Source of the DNA: Glandiceps talaboti | Lineage: Eukaryota > Hemichordata > Enteropneusta > Spengelidae | NCBI RefSeq assembly: GCF_964340395.1 | Contig: NC_135551.1 | Location: 21,392,003 to 21,456,002, forward strand | Direction: 5' to 3' | DNA length: 64,000 nucleotides | In this document: piece after piece, positions 27,000 through 43,888 of the stretch | Layout of the letters: the number at the start of each line of letters is the position of its first letter | How positions within the stretch are numbered: position 1 is the first letter of the stretch | The notes under the pieces: generated by a model | The model's input: the letters and a program-made list of their open reading frames with translations, nothing else | Database searches by the model: none | Told to the model about the DNA's origin: nothing | Position numbers and translations under genes: made by a program

Positions 27000-27295
27000 T
27001 TATATTATTTATTATGAAACTTAATGAATGTACTATAATTGCTCATAATTGTCTTCCTTTTATTCACAAACTGTACCTTCGTGTATTTATTTCTTTTGTG
27101 TTTTTAACAGCAGTCCTGTAGTTTCTCCCTCTGCGATTAGTAAAATATATGTGGGACCACAGTGGAAATACGTTTTTAACTTTTCTGTGTGATCCCAGCA
27201 CAATACCGTTTATTTTGTCTGTTGTAACTGTTTTCTGTATAACTGTATACTGAATGTTTATTATATTGTGCTGAAATAAATCAAATCAAAATTCA
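27000..27295 (+). mobile_element. LINE 3' end fragment
   Basis: Contains the stem-like pair gtgggaccacagtgg and gtgtgatcccagcac, ending gaaataaatcaaatcaaa. This is the same kind of 3' end as at 2740-2890 and (inverted) 50645-50850, so it is probably the 3' UTR of a related CR1/L2-like LINE. Confidence 0.5.
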
Positions 27296-27473
27296 TATTT
27301 TGTATTGCGCAGCATATAATCACAATATTGTTATTATTCCAGATAAAAACAATTATATGCAAATCACGGTGATCAAAATATGTTTTTAAAAGTTCACGAT
27401 TTCAGGGAATAAAATCTGAATATTATCAAATACAATATTGCACTTCCTAATCCGTTCCCAATGTTCTAATCGT

Positions 27474-27739
27474 CTATGGTAGCGACTTTGCAGCGCTCAT
27501 CATATTTCTCAATTTTTTCTCCATAATATCACGTGGTAAATACCCTAAACCACAGTCTGGCGCTACTATCAGTCGATCAGCTGGTACAAACTTTAATACT
27601 TCTGACAGACGATTCCTTATTTCTTCCGTGCTTTCCACTCGACTCTTTGCTATGGCAACGGCACCAAATATAACATTAGTTTTCTTAAAATGTTCCAGTA
27701 GACGAAGATCAAGAGGGCTGTGGGCATCTTCGATGGAGA
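27474..27739 (-). CDS. core-MetE-like copy B, exon 9 (terminal)
   Basis: 266 bases, same length as copy A exon 9; SIEDAHSPLDL and APDCGLGYLPRD intact; ends KSLP-stop (tag). Confidence 0.9.
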
Positions 27740-27878
27740 CTGTGAAAGGAATACATAGACATAGTAATAGTTGGTCATAAGAAGCTGAAGAAGAGAGTTC
27801 AAAAGAAAGTGCTGTGAGACATGCCACATTTTGAGTAATATATAAATGTAAGCGTTTACAATGTCATGTCGTCCATAC

Positions 27879-27960
27879 TTGCATCAAATCCTGCTTCATC
27901 TAGTTTGTCAGCAATCTGAAAGTAACTTTGATTATCTGCTTTCTTGTAATCTTCTTGGTC
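27879..27960 (-). CDS. core-MetE-like copy B, exon 8
   Basis: 82 bases; acceptor ctctgcag|ga; donor atgcaa|gtatgg, where the last exon base is A instead of G, changing the junction codon from Val to Ile. Confidence 0.85.
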
Positions 27961-28037
27961 CTGCAGAGATACGATGAAAAAAGAAAAAAAAAATCAAATC
28001 AAACAGTGCAAGAGCCAACCTGCATTACGTACGTATA

Positions 28038-28090
28038 TACATACGTACATACATACATACATACATACATACACATACATACATACATGT
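28038..28090. repeat. (CATA)n microsatellite
   Basis: CATA run in copy B intron 7. Confidence 0.95.
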
Positions 28091-28157
28091 CACAATCGTA
28101 TGAATATATGGTTGCTCGATATTTTAAAATAAACTCTATGAGAAAAAAAATTCTTAC

Positions 28158-28312
28158 AAGGTAACTTGGATATCCACAGCATACATGAATATATTTCAGA
28201 ACATCCGTATTGATTCCTTCAAAGCACTTCCTAACATGGTCTATTCCATACTCTACAGCGACGTCTGGATTTCTTGCAAACACTGGTTCGTCTATTTGGA
28301 TATGACGACAAC
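28158..28312 (-). CDS. core-MetE-like copy B, exon 7
   Basis: 155 bases, same phase as copy A exon 7; HIQIDEPVFARNPD and IHVCCGYPSYL intact; acceptor cttag|gt, donor cctt|gtaaga. Confidence 0.88.
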
Positions 28313-28328
28313 CTAAGAGACAGGTACG

Positions 28329-28382
28329 TTAGTTGGTTGGTTGGTTGGTTGGTTGGTTGGTTAGTTAGTTAGTTAGTTAGTT
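28329..28382. repeat. (GGTT)n(AGTT)n microsatellite
   Basis: GGTT units followed by AGTT units just upstream of copy B exon 7. Confidence 0.95.
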
Positions 28383-28906
28383 CACTTGTCAAGTGGGTGA
28401 TATCGGTTTTCTCATTTGTGTAAATCATCTAATCTTCGTGAAGGTAGATCAATATAGTACTAGTGTAATAAGTTCAACAAAATGTACAATGACGTCATCA
28501 AAAACGCTACTCGATTGCGAGTATGATATAAATCCATTATCCATTCAATAGCTTATACCAACATGTCGCAAAGAATAGTTTCAGTTTGTGTCTATCATGT
28601 GATCAGGATAGTGTAAACAGAACACTGAACTGGCTTACAAAGAGCCGCCCCACAGAGACTATAACCAAACCAACGTCCATTCAATAGCTTATTACTGTTG
28701 TATCAACATGATTGTTGCTTCAATAGTGTTAGGGCGTTAGGGGTGAACCATTTGATTTCGGGGCGGGGGGGGGGGCAAGAGGATTTTGAGGAAAAAAAAT
28801 GTCGGCAGGTGAAGGAGGAAAATAAATAATTTGATCCCAAATGTTGTTGTTAGATCAAGTTTGTGGAAGCATTTTCCAAGGTTGGTTCAAACTTGATTAT
28901 TTTGTA

Positions 28907-29045
28907 GATTGGTAGAAGCAGGTATGAAGGTTTTTTTTGTTATTTGTCCACATGTTGTTTGCCCATCGATTTCATTCGCCAACTTCCAATATATAAACTT
29001 AGCATGTTCAGATGCTAACCCTATACATTTTATTCCTTGCTTATT
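28907..29045 (+). pseudogene. inverted fragment of MetE-like exon 6/intron 6 inside copy B
   Basis: 28907-29013 matches 22818-22929 of copy A (end of exon 6, gattggtagaagcag, its donor, and intron). It then jumps to sequence matching about 23187-23221, so roughly 257 bases are deleted. The orientation is opposite to copy B. Confidence 0.8.
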
Positions 29046-29524
29046 TTTTTAAGCATTCCTATCTATATCGTCTAGTCCTATTTACTAACCAGCACTATCG
29101 TCGACACTTCATTATCGTTAGATTGCGGTATGTATTTGTAAACGTTTGCGTAGAAATATGCAAATAAGGAGACGTTTTTCAAACTTTTATATCTCATCAC
29201 AATAAGACTTCGATAGCGGTAAGAAGAAATCTTGCACACAACTTATTATCTTTGTCGACGTTCCACATCTGAATGACAAATTCCATAGTTACAACTGACC
29301 ACTAGGTGGCGGTATTATCAGCCTACCATCAGGTTGATGTAATTTTGGGTAACGTTAAATGTGCTTACAATCCGAAGATTATACATTTTTGACGTAAATA
29401 CATCTCAATCTGACTTTTTAAAAGCATTTGTACATCATCATAGTTGATTTGTGAATTTAACGGGAGTTTCAGTAATTCGGTAAGAGTGTCTGTAAATAGG
29501 GTAAATCCTGTAGACATCTCAAAT

Positions 29525-29526
29525 AA

Positions 29527-29578
<52 letters not shown>

Positions 29579-29600
29579 GTTAATAAATAAATAAGTGAAA
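29525..29600. repeat. (AAAT)n microsatellite
   Basis: AAAT tetranucleotide run with two short interruptions. Confidence 0.95.
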
Positions 29601-29727
29601 TCATGCAGCCAGTGCTAACCATCTATCTATATATTGTATATATGACGATGAAATACTTTCTGAGCAGAGGGGCAATTAGGAACCAATAGCATGAAATTAA
29701 GGGATCACAGTCACAAAGGTTAGTTAC

Positions 29728-29845
29728 CAGAAATGGTTGAGGTAGAAGTCTCTCATTATCTCTCCATCTGTGATCACATCAATTCCAAGTTCAACCTGTA
29801 CGTCTATTACTTCTTTAAGAGCCCTTTTCAAGCGTCTATCCAATT
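29728..29845 (-). CDS. core-MetE-like copy B, exon 2
   Basis: 118 bases as in copy A; ELGIDVITDGEIMRDFYLNHF preserved; acceptor tag-strand ag|aattgg, donor tctg|gtaact. Confidence 0.85.
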
Positions 29846-29929
29846 CTATCATTATCAGAAAAAAGTACAGTTACTTTCTAAAACTATCATTAATAACAAA
29901 ATTGTCAACTTGAAGTTGTGTGTTTACGT

Positions 29930-29931
29930 GC

Positions 29932-29962
<31 letters not shown>

Positions 29963-29968
29963 CGCGTT

Positions 29969-30052
<84 letters not shown>
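29930..30052. repeat. (GT)n with an internal (CG)n block
   Basis: GT run holding gcgcgcgcgcgcg at about 29953-29966: an alternating purine-pyrimidine tract likely to adopt Z-DNA. The ORFs across it are artefacts of the repeat. Confidence 0.95.
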
Positions 30053-30053
<1 letters not shown>

Positions 30054-30656
30054 CGATGAGCAGTTACTGCATGAAGCTGCTAGAAACAATTCGGCCGTGC
30101 AAATTCTGTACTGGGCCCATGCAACTGCATGGACTATGGCCCTTTGGTTCGACAGATAACAGCTTCAACTACATTGTAATGCCTGGTGTCCTTGATCCCA
30201 ATGCTTGCCAATCACGTGCATTTGCAAAGTTTCAAACAATGGGTCAGGACATGCGATATGTAGTAGCATGACCGAGTTGAATCGTTTTTTTTTTCTTAAA
30301 CTGGTCTTTGATAGGAAGATGGACTATTCACAAATATTGGCAAAATTGAGAAAAACATCTCAGTATGTGCACTACTGATGTACGAATTGAACCAGTAGAA
30401 CCAAATATAAAACGTTATCAGAACAAATTTCCTATGCATTTCAACTGTACATAATTATTTGCTTCATTCCAAAGAGTTTTCATGTATGTATAATATTCAT
30501 ATATGTATGACGTATATATTGTTTTTCAATTGTATAACTGTAACTGTGATGACACTTGATAAATTGTTCACTCGGCGTTGTAATTGAATGAAAGAAAAAA
30601 AACCTGATCTTTGCACTGGTAGACAATAGCCATCCCAGGCCAACTCAAATACTCAC

Positions 30657-30789
30657 CATGATGTGGCGTTCTCTGTATATATTCACCATATAGTTCCGCT
30701 GCATTACCCTCGGTGTAGCGGCATGTGTCTGGTATGGCTAAATAGTCAGGTTTGGGGAAACCACCAATAACAGTTGTAGGTAGTGGCAT
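30657..30789 (-). CDS. core-MetE-like copy B, exon 1
   Basis: Encodes MPLPTTVIGGFPKPDYLAIP and on to RTPHH; donor catg|gtgagt at the same position as copy A. Keeps the usual G-F-P-K-P motif that copy A has altered. Confidence 0.85.
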
Positions 30790-31333
30790 TGTTGATAATC
30801 TATTTCCTTGACAAAGATTGTTGAATGCTCTTAGCCTGATCTCGAGAAATGGTTAATATATGACGTTAGCGCTGTAGTTACATATTACCAATGTGATCCG
30901 ATTTCAATAACATTTTATATCCCAAGGGCACTCCCCCTAATTGGATATTGACATGTGTGCTGCCCTTTGGAATGTGTGTTCTTGCCATTTTGGCGTTTGT
31001 GTGCTTGTCGAGTTGACGAGATTAAAATGATATCCACTTTACGTTTTTTTCGATTTTGTTTGGTCTGAAATGAGATCCCGAAATGTGAATGAGGCATGAC
31101 ATCCACAATTCAGAAATGATCAGCTTCTTTCCAATGGTTATAATGTAATATCAGCAAGCGGTTAAATATGTAGCTTTTGTATGGGCTAGCGAGAGGTCTT
31201 AATTTTTCTGAGGTTGACAGCATTGGCAGCACACCACTAGCACTACCTGAGATGATCACTTGAAACCCCTCTACCCCGCACGTAAATGGGTTTGTATCAT
31301 TTGCAGTCATGAGCCCTCTACGAATGTGTTAAT

Positions 31334-31340
<7 letters not shown>
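30790..31340. other. 5' flank of MetE-like copy B
   Basis: Presumed promoter region of copy B. No recognised element or second gene was seen. Confidence 0.35.
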
Positions 31341-31429
<89 letters not shown>

Positions 31430-31430
31430 C
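31341..31430. repeat. (CT)n microsatellite
   Basis: CT run of about 85 bp with CCCT at its end. Confidence 0.98.
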
Positions 31431-33351
<1,921 letters not shown>

Positions 33352-33837
33352 TACTACGTGAATAAGTTATTATCCCAACAGTACCTATCATTGATATACA
33401 TCGAATTCAGCAAATGTGTAGGTCACCGTTAGCAAATCCCCCTTCAGTGATATTTTTAATAACCATAGCAATGTAATAGTATGTCGTGAGATTTAAACTA
33501 ATATTCCTATTACACCTAGACGTACTTCTTCATTGAAATACGAGTATGATGTGTCATATGAGCAATATCGCAGTAGCGTTGTCAAGGGAACTAGTCAGGA
33601 GGTTTATTCATAGGGAACAGGCCATTTCATGTGTTTGAATAAGGTTTTTAAGAAATAGATTTATTGAATGTACCTACTACAGGACCCTGTAAACATTTTG
33701 ATTATTTGACCACCTATTGTCCGAATCACGTTCAAACGGTATAGCTGAATACGATTGGTATGTTGGTTAATATGACTTTTTTGCGTAGTATATAGCTTCT
33801 ACATATCTTTATCAACCTCAACACAAAACACACACCC

Positions 33838-34021
33838 ACACATACATACATACATACATACATACATACATACATACATACATACATACATACATGTACA
33901 AGTATATACATGTATAGTGAGAAGCCATGGATGGCATATCATTAGTATGTATGTATGTATGTATGTATGTATGTATGTATGTATGTATGTATGTATGTCT
34001 GTGTGTGTGTGTGTGTGAGTA

Positions 34022-34052
<31 letters not shown>

Positions 34053-34091
34053 ATGCGTGCATGCATGCATGCATGTATGTATGTATGTATG

Positions 34092-34122
<31 letters not shown>
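33838..34122. repeat. CATA/GTAT inverted microsatellite pair with GCGT block
   Basis: (CATA)n at 33838-33894 and its complement (GTAT)n at 33946-33998 flank about 50 bp of unique DNA, then (GT)n, (GCGT)n/(GCAT)n and (GTAT)n to 34122. The two arms can form a long hairpin. Confidence 0.95.
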
Positions 34123-35488
34123 TTCAGCATCTATGCATGTATATATGTATGTAAAGATGTCATGATGTACATGTATGTTGTAGTGTAATCCATCAAAGTT
34201 CTATGAATATATCAATGTGTCGAAACGTGAATCTTTCATCCCATGAGTCGCTATAGATAGCATATCAATACTGTGCTGTCCATCATTCATCAAAGTATTA
34301 ATTGAAATTTGATATAGATCACTGTTAGTAAGGCTCCCTATCAAAGATATATTGATAGCAATGAAAGAACGCATTCAGTTGCCGGCAAATATTCTAAATA
34401 AACTAAGATTCAATCTCGGGAATAAAAAAGAAAACTCTGATCTGTCATGTGTGGAATATCCCAAGAGCATGATAGAAAATTACCTTTCTTTGAATGTTTG
34501 CTTTTTTATTTTATTGTACCTGTTGGATATTGCTTACAAGGGACAACTAGTAACAATACATGTAATAAGATAGTAACAAACAAGGTTGATGTTGGCATGA
34601 AATTACACGCTCAGGTTGTAACAGTATTCTTCCGCCAGGTATTGACCTAGTCACGTTCGCACTGTGTAATTGAATTCGACGTTCTTCTTTTTATAGTTAG
34701 TAATTGTATCATTAATATCGTGAATGCCTTTAGGAGCGTATAAAGTCTATCTCTCACGTTCCCAAACCAATGTAAAGAGTTCTTGACGCATATGTTAGGT
34801 ATCCGTCGGCTATGTTAAGTTGTCGCGTGTGTATTAATCTTTACCAAGGTCAAATCCCACAAGGTTATTTTCAAAGAAATGATGTACGTTTTGTACTAAT
34901 TAATGCATAGGGATTTGTAGTGTTGACCCATTATTTGATAAATACACATGCATTCATTATTCCATGCTAACGAGAGCATACAAAACCGTACATGGCAGTC
35001 TTATGTGAATCTCACAATGAAAATGTGTTTGAAAACTTCTTTACAAGAGTCTTTCATCAGTCGTTCTATATTTGCCAGAAATGCAATCAAATGAAATTCA
35101 TTAGAAAAAAAATGTATCTTAGTTTGAGATGCTTCGCATGGTGCGAGTTCTTGTAACTGTTTGTTTGGATTTTGGTTAGGGAGCCTTCAGTATTTACAAG
35201 TGGGGAGGGTAGGAGGAAATCACACATGGTCTGTTAAGTAGAACATGACCCTCCCCATGGCAATTGCATATACTGAACGTTATTCAATATTGAATTCCCA
35301 TTCTATGTATACATACAAATTAAATTATTTTGGCTCTGTATTAGAAAGCAATATTTCTACCTATAAAGTGACAAACAGTAAAAGACTGTATAGTTACCTT
35401 TCTCTTATAATCATACACAATCTAGTTATTATCTAAAACGTGCTTTCCATGTTGTGCATTCTCTGCCTGATCTGGTCACTTGGAAAAG
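34123..35488. other. intergenic, nothing recognised
   Basis: No exon or repeat family seen. Confidence 0.35.

Positions 35489-35550
<62 letters not shown>
35489..35550. repeat. (CAT)n microsatellite
   Basis: Trinucleotide run of about 62 bp; the poly-His reading is not a gene. Confidence 0.97.
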
Positions 35551-35551
<1 letters not shown>

Positions 35552-38119
35552 TCTATCATTACTGCTACCATCACCATCATATTTTAACAGCAACATTTAC
35601 GGACAGTGTAAGAGATAAGGTGAGATGGTACACCCAACAAAGTGCATCGTTTTATTAAAACAGTTTTCTTACAATATGTGTATTTTTATTTTTATATTTT
35701 GGCATGTACTCGTACTCGTAAAAATAAATGTTGAATGCTCATCTCACTTTTGCTTCTCAAAACGCACAAACAAATTGACAATCTTCAATTTGGTCACAAA
35801 ACTACGGATTGTAAAATGTGACCCTCCCCCAAACATTGTAATACAAAATATGACCCTCCCCAAGAACAGGTGTGTAAATGTGGCCCCTCTGTAAATGTTG
35901 AAAGCTCCCTTAGCAGTTTGGTGATCAGTGTCAATATTAGTTCTTGTGATATACATGGAAATATTAATCGTTATATTTCACACTTGAGTTTCTTCAATCT
36001 GTATTATTAATAAGAATATTAGATTTATGGCAATAGCTATCCATAATGGTTATTTGAGATAACACATTCCTGATTGTAATGATACAAATGACCTACATAC
36101 CTTTGACAATGTTTAAGTAGGTAGGTCAATATAACACATTTTCTCTGGAAGGTACCATATCAAAATCCCCTGATGTATTTGAAATTGGCTTTCGCAGACT
36201 AAATTACTAGGAAACATCCACCTTGTCGCCGATATAAGATAGGCGAATTTAGATATAGTCTTACTGCTGACATGTAGTTCAAACATATACCAAGAAGATT
36301 AATTGTTTTGGGGCGATAAAATAGATGTGACCGCTTTTACGGATATATTTCCCACCGGGCTGTATATGTTCAACGGTGTATGTTAAGGTTATAGTGGTTA
36401 GTTCATTAGAGTGTATGCCAGGATTGATACATGTACGTGTAGCATCTACGGTTAAACATCTAGGGAAAGACATCAAACCAAGTACTACTCAGTTTGTACT
36501 TGAAAGAAAACGAAAATGCCGTTATCCGCTGTTTTCAGTAAAAAAAAAATGTCATGTTTTCTCTAAGGCTATATAATATTTGACAATCGGTTTTTCTTGA
36601 TGAAAAGATTAGATCTGGCGAGGTAAGTGCAGTAAGCACCTAACTCCATTGTTTGTGATTTCCGCTTTTTTGACAATTCTAATTTTGTTCATGTTTATTC
36701 TGAAAGATTACTAGGTAAACAGGTGAATTAATTTTGACTTAGAAAAAAAGGGACAAGTGAATAATTGTGGGGGTTTTTTGTTAATAGAATTAATGATATT
36801 GATAAATAATAAATATTTTCTGAACATAACCTATCTCAAAACCGTGCCCGGATGTTAGTATAATGTTGTTTCTTGATATATCCAATCTTACCAACGCTGT
36901 TGAGGGTGAAGACAGATGAGGAGAAAAAAATTAATGTAGTTTCAATTTGATATATATAGGATTATAAGGGCCTAGTACTAGAAATATATTTTTGGTCTTT
37001 TTTCTCAAATAGCATTTTTTTGGTATATATTTTTTGGTATATATATTAGGCCCTTATAGCGCAAACACCGCCATGGACTTGGCTTTCACAGACACAGATG
37101 AAAAGTCACGTACGTAAGCCTGTATGAGTGTAGCGTGCATTACATATACAGTTCTCAAAGGACGCAACTGTGTCATTTTAGACTGACCTCAAAATTTCAA
37201 TTGAGTTTTTTTTTCAATATTAGGATTGACAGATGCACATAAAGATAGTACATTGATGGTACATTATACCAAGCTCAAGGTAATGCATTTGAACAAAATC
37301 TATAGAATATATGCATAATCTGTATGTGTCAAATATTGTTGTTTCACAATGTAACTGTCGATCGACAGTATTCGTAGTGTACATGGCATTATACCATCGC
37401 TTGTGAAATACAGGCTACCTGACTTTTGATAACGTGCATTGGTAGAATAGGACAAACTTACATTGCGATATATTTGCTGTATGTAAATTCAATATTCCGA
37501 CGCGTCTATAGCAAAAGGACGTTTACGACAGAATGTTCATCAACAAGCAGACCTTTTGTAAGTAATAAAGTTTGATTTTGATGTAAATAAAACTGCTTGT
37601 TTTTGTATTATCTATCATTTGATCGAAAATAGTTCCAGGTTGATTTCGGTCCATATAGAAAACAGTTCTGGGTTGAACCTCTACGTCACCATCACTTTCT
37701 CCACAGAAAACAGTGTAACGGGCGGGGGTCGAACATCTGAGGCATATAATAATAATTATACACACCGTTCTACATCAGAACAACCCATGCTCGAAATATA
37801 TGACGCAATAAATTTCAAAATGCAATTTTTTTCGCTATTTTTCATACAGTATGCTTGAGTACGTATATATCATACCACACGCAAGCCATGTTGTACACAT
37901 TCAAACAAGAAATACTGTTCCGTTTCCGTCATTGTTCTGTTGTGTTCGAAATATGATTCAAGATTTTCAAACGGTCATAATTTACCTACACATGACGTTT
38001 TCGCATGGACTTTACCCTCCAATATATATTTCATTCAACACGAAAACACTCGCTATTGAAATGTTCTCTCACTACAGGTTAAGACACGTATTTCTTGGCT
38101 AAATGAAGAAAAATATTTG
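35551..38119. other. intergenic, nothing recognised
   Basis: AT-rich unique-looking DNA. Short ORFs show no family pattern. Confidence 0.35.
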
Positions 38120-38485
38120 GGAATAATACATACGGTTCGGTTCGTTACCGTTCGCCACCGGTTCTGTTTGATACAAGCATGCAGAATCCAATAACATATA
38201 AAGAATTGTATATTCTACACTAAGATAGAAAGATCTCAATTTCTTGCCACACTTTGTTGTCCATTATGAAATAAACCACTTTGAAGGTATTACAACTATG
38301 CGTCTATATTTTGACGTCGGCATTTATTGTCTCATTATGGAATTTACCTTATTTCATGTTTTGACAAAAATGTCGCAAGTAACCGTATTCATTAAATCTT
38401 GCTATCTTAAAGTGTAGCATGTGCAGTTTCGTATTTGTTTTTGCGTGGTTATATCAAACAGCCGGTTAACGGTAAATTCAAATAC
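38120..38485. mobile_element. MITE, TA-duplication family (copy 1, diverged)
   Basis: The left part (ccggttctgtttgatacaag) and right part (ggttatatcaaacagccgg) are inverted counterparts. The interior shares gctatcttaaagtgtagcat with the copies at 45043 and 54896. Boundaries approximate. Confidence 0.55.
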
Positions 38486-38692
38486 TGTTTTTGCATCATG
38501 TCACAAATTTGCAATGTATCGGCTTTTAAAAATATAGGTAAAACATCGAGGGCTCGCCGAACGACTGTGCGTATCATACATATTTTATGTTTCCTAAGAA
38601 CAATTTTTAGATAGATAAGACACAGGCTTCCCACAAACCACTCATTACAAATATAAACAATATCACACTCCTGCCGACAAGCAGGCACTGCA

Positions 38693-38704
38693 TGTGTGTG
38701 CACG

Positions 38705-38761
<57 letters not shown>

Positions 38762-38768
38762 ACACACA
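38693..38768. repeat. (CG)n(CA)n microsatellite
   Basis: tgtgtgcacgcgcgcgcgca then a CA run; Z-DNA-prone, and much like the reverse complement of the tract at 29930. Confidence 0.97.
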
Positions 38769-41579
38769 TATATATACACCACTTGTAACTTAGGATCAAT
38801 ACACTTGTATGTTTCGAAATCTGAGTTTGCAATGTGATGACTTTCAATAGCTTGTTTGTCCCAAGGACGATGTGTGCGTGTAATCTATCTAAGTAAACTA
38901 TCACGTTTTTATTTTCAGACGTTGGAACTGCTCTGGAATTTTGCAGTTACCATGATTCAGGGTAACCCTATTTTTTAAAAATGTTTTTCATTGCTTTTTC
39001 ATAGCAACTATGGGTCGATCAGTCGATTTAAGAAAAAAAGTAAACCAATTAAAAAAATCATCTTCTTCATGTTTGTCTGTGCATCTCCTTTTCCTCCTAG
39101 CTATCTTCTTTTTATTGGATTTCTGTAACAAGCCCTTTCCCAGCTTCTCTACACAATAGTCATGTTTTCTGGCCTCCTACTTGAATAACTTCTGTCATGA
39201 AAGAAATTATCATTTCGTGAACAAGTGTTATCGCCGCCGCCATGATTGTAGATGGCGTCGATAGTCCAGACACTTGCGCATTCTTGCTAGAGAAAGTGCT
39301 GTTGTGAAAAAAATTAAGGGCGGGCAAAAATTATTTCTATATTATGATGTCGACGTCGGAGCTGAAAATTTGGGTCGCTTGGGTAATGAAAAAAATGAAA
39401 AAATTAGTCGACGGTGGATACGTACTAATGACGCGAAGTAAGGAGTAATCGCAAATCCTATCTTTGTCTGCGTCATCTTACGTCAACTGGGACCAACATT
39501 AGATAACGTTTCGCGTTTGGAAGATTACTTTCAATGCACAAGTTACATTTAGAATTCATACACTTGTGGCGGGAAAGATTTTAGAAGATTTTTAGAAGAT
39601 TTTAGAAGATTTTTTCAAATAATCTTTAGCTCTCATTACAACTGAATCAGTATATATTGCAGTACGAGAGATGCTGTATACCGGGATCCGAAATGATGAA
39701 ATACCTGTCAATGGTTTCAAGGCGATTCCACTTGTGTATTGACTTGCCAATGTACAGTGATCGTTTCATGCGCCGATGTTGGCGTTTATATAATATCGTA
39801 ACAGCATTTAGGATAATTTTGACTGGTTTTATTTAATAGACGAGATTCCTAAAGTTTCATTCAATGAATAAGATTATTATCGTCTTAAATTTAATTCGCA
39901 AATGTAATATATATTTTTTATATTGTACTTCTGGTAAACAGTGCTCCCCTATTACGCCAACATACTGGATATCCCTGGGATAGAAAGCCGGGGGAATTTA
40001 CAAACCATTACGAACCTCAAATATCAAATCAACAAATGTAACGAGCCATGAGATTTCTCAACAGTCTAGCTTGAGATTGCAGGAGTGATGTGAATAGGCA
40101 AGGGTGGGCAGAAATGTTTTATGTACATGTAACTATACACCTTACAAACATGGCATATTTAACCTTCGTCTATAAATTCTCTACAAAAAAGTGTATTTAA
40201 AGGCCAAATGTTCTTCCATTACGAGTTATGTACATTTATGATAGCCCATTTACACTGCATGTTATTAAAACTTAGCACTTCGGTGTTCGATGCAACATTT
40301 TACTGCAACACAGCCCATACATTCATTAATTTTGGTGTACCCAAGAGATACCTTTGGTGACAAAATAAGGTATATACGTTTACAATTCTTTTGTCATTCG
40401 CCAGAAAAATATATGATTTACTCTAGGTTCAGTTCATGGCCCTAATTTATCTTTTAAATGAATGGTAAAATTCATCAGCTTACCTTGATTTTAGTTCTAT
40501 TTGCGGGGGATTGTAATTCCCCAGCTCTTATCCTAGCTCTAACTGCATTCATAGTTTCATGTTCCAGTTACAAATAAATGAAGGTCAACTCTGCTGTCAC
40601 AACACACCTGATCGAAACTGAAGATACTCCCATAGGTATCACATACTACCTTTAAAAGTGAACATTTCGTACAGCAAATTGACAAGCTGACAAAAATACA
40701 CTTATCAATTCTTTATCTTATGATAAATGTCTTATCCTATGGCAATACGATTTTCAACTGATTACCACAGACAGGTTTCGGGGTCGTCATTTGTGGTTGA
40801 GTTGGAGACCTTCTGTCATGGGCGTTCAATGTGTTTTCGTAAAAGTTCATCTTCTGGGGAAACACGTATACAAATGATCTACAGTGTGTTTATTAGCCCA
40901 ATTAATATGTATACATTGTACTCGATTATAAAATATGCTAATTATTCTAATTACCACGCATGGATATTCATGAATAATTATACTTATTTATTCAGATAGC
41001 AATCATGTAGTAAATTTGAGAAATATTACAAAAAAGTCAATAAGCATCTTACCAGGAAACAGAAACGGAGAACATTGTCACATCGGTGTGAAAGGATAAA
41101 GTGATTTATTGTGTTACATTCCAGAAAAATAGTCCGTAGTTATATATAGTTGATGGGGATATCCACAGGGGAGAGGCAGGATCCTGTGTTTGAATAAACT
41201 GTACAGTAAAGGGATGTTGCAACATTTTAGAGTATCGTCGGTTGGGGTGGACAACCGTTCAAAAACTGTATACATAGTTTCGATATCAGCTAACTAAAGG
41301 ACAGTGGTAGTCTGTGGGGTGACTTTGCCTGAACTCTCAGTACCATATACACAGTGATGTTGCTTTACATATTTATTTATTTATTAAAATTCAAAATGAA
41401 AATAAATCAAATTTCTCGTTCGTATGGTCACTTTGATAAACAATATATGGTTGCCATACGTCAATTATAATTTGGATTTCTCATTAGTGCACACATAAGG
41501 TGGTTTTTGACACGCAATTAAGTCATGTCTAGAGGAAAGAATTCGAAACGATAGGGGCGAGACACACGCATAGTTGAAA
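38769..41579. other. intergenic, nothing recognised
   Basis: No supported exons; a triplicated gattttagaaga at about 39575-39615 is the only small repeat. Confidence 0.35.
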
Positions 41580-43347
<1,768 letters not shown>

Positions 43348-43739
43348 CTAAGGGAATTATATGTTCGGGTTTACAACATCGACATCTACCTAAAAGACAA
43401 GAGAAACTTAATAATATAAGCAAGATCACATGCAACATAATTATACAAATAAGTAGAGATGATTAGTGATTGCGTCATGCTATAATTAGACGAATAACAA
43501 ATATCAATGGACGTATGTGATACTAACACTTAATATGGCATGAGTAACATATACTGTGTTTTGAAGTTATTAATAAATTGATAACCTTGCCGAACCGTTC
43601 TCATCTTATATGCGGAGCACTTCAAATAAGCAATCAATCTAGTCATTACTCTACATCACTGTCGAAGTGTACGATTCTGTATCCATACACCACACGTTAT
43701 ACCTGTAACTGATTGTATTGGGTATACATTTTCAGTTTT

Positions 43740-43888
<149 letters not shown>

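Larger units (their letters stand above)
27474..30789 (-). pseudogene. core-MetE-like gene copy B, missing exons 3-6
   Basis: Exons 1 (30789-30657), 2 (29845-29728), 7 (28312-28158), 8 (27960-27879) and 9 (27739-27474) match copy A in length, phase and sequence, with good GT-AG sites. Exons 3-6 (299 bases in copy A) are not found between 29727 and 28313. Joining exon 2 to exon 7 breaks the frame, so a full protein cannot be made from this locus as it stands. A plus-strand piece of exon 6/intron 6 lies at 28907-29045, inverted relative to this copy. The remaining exons are well preserved: GFPKP at the N-terminus, HVC, SIEDAH and DCG all intact. The loss is therefore recent, or it reflects an assembly or haplotype error. 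It is convergent with copy A, so the pair probably arose by inverted duplication. Confidence 0.85.

Noticed and set aside
28038-28382. Short tetranucleotide runs considered as a CRISPR array
   Set aside because: No spacer-repeat structure; simple microsatellites in a eukaryotic intron.
29918-30271. Frame downstream of the GT run reading KLLETIRPCKFCTGPMQLHG
   Set aside because: Begins in a microsatellite, lies in intron 1 of copy B, and matches nothing known to me.
35440-35658. Poly-histidine frame
   Set aside because: (CAT)n microsatellite, no flanking gene structure.
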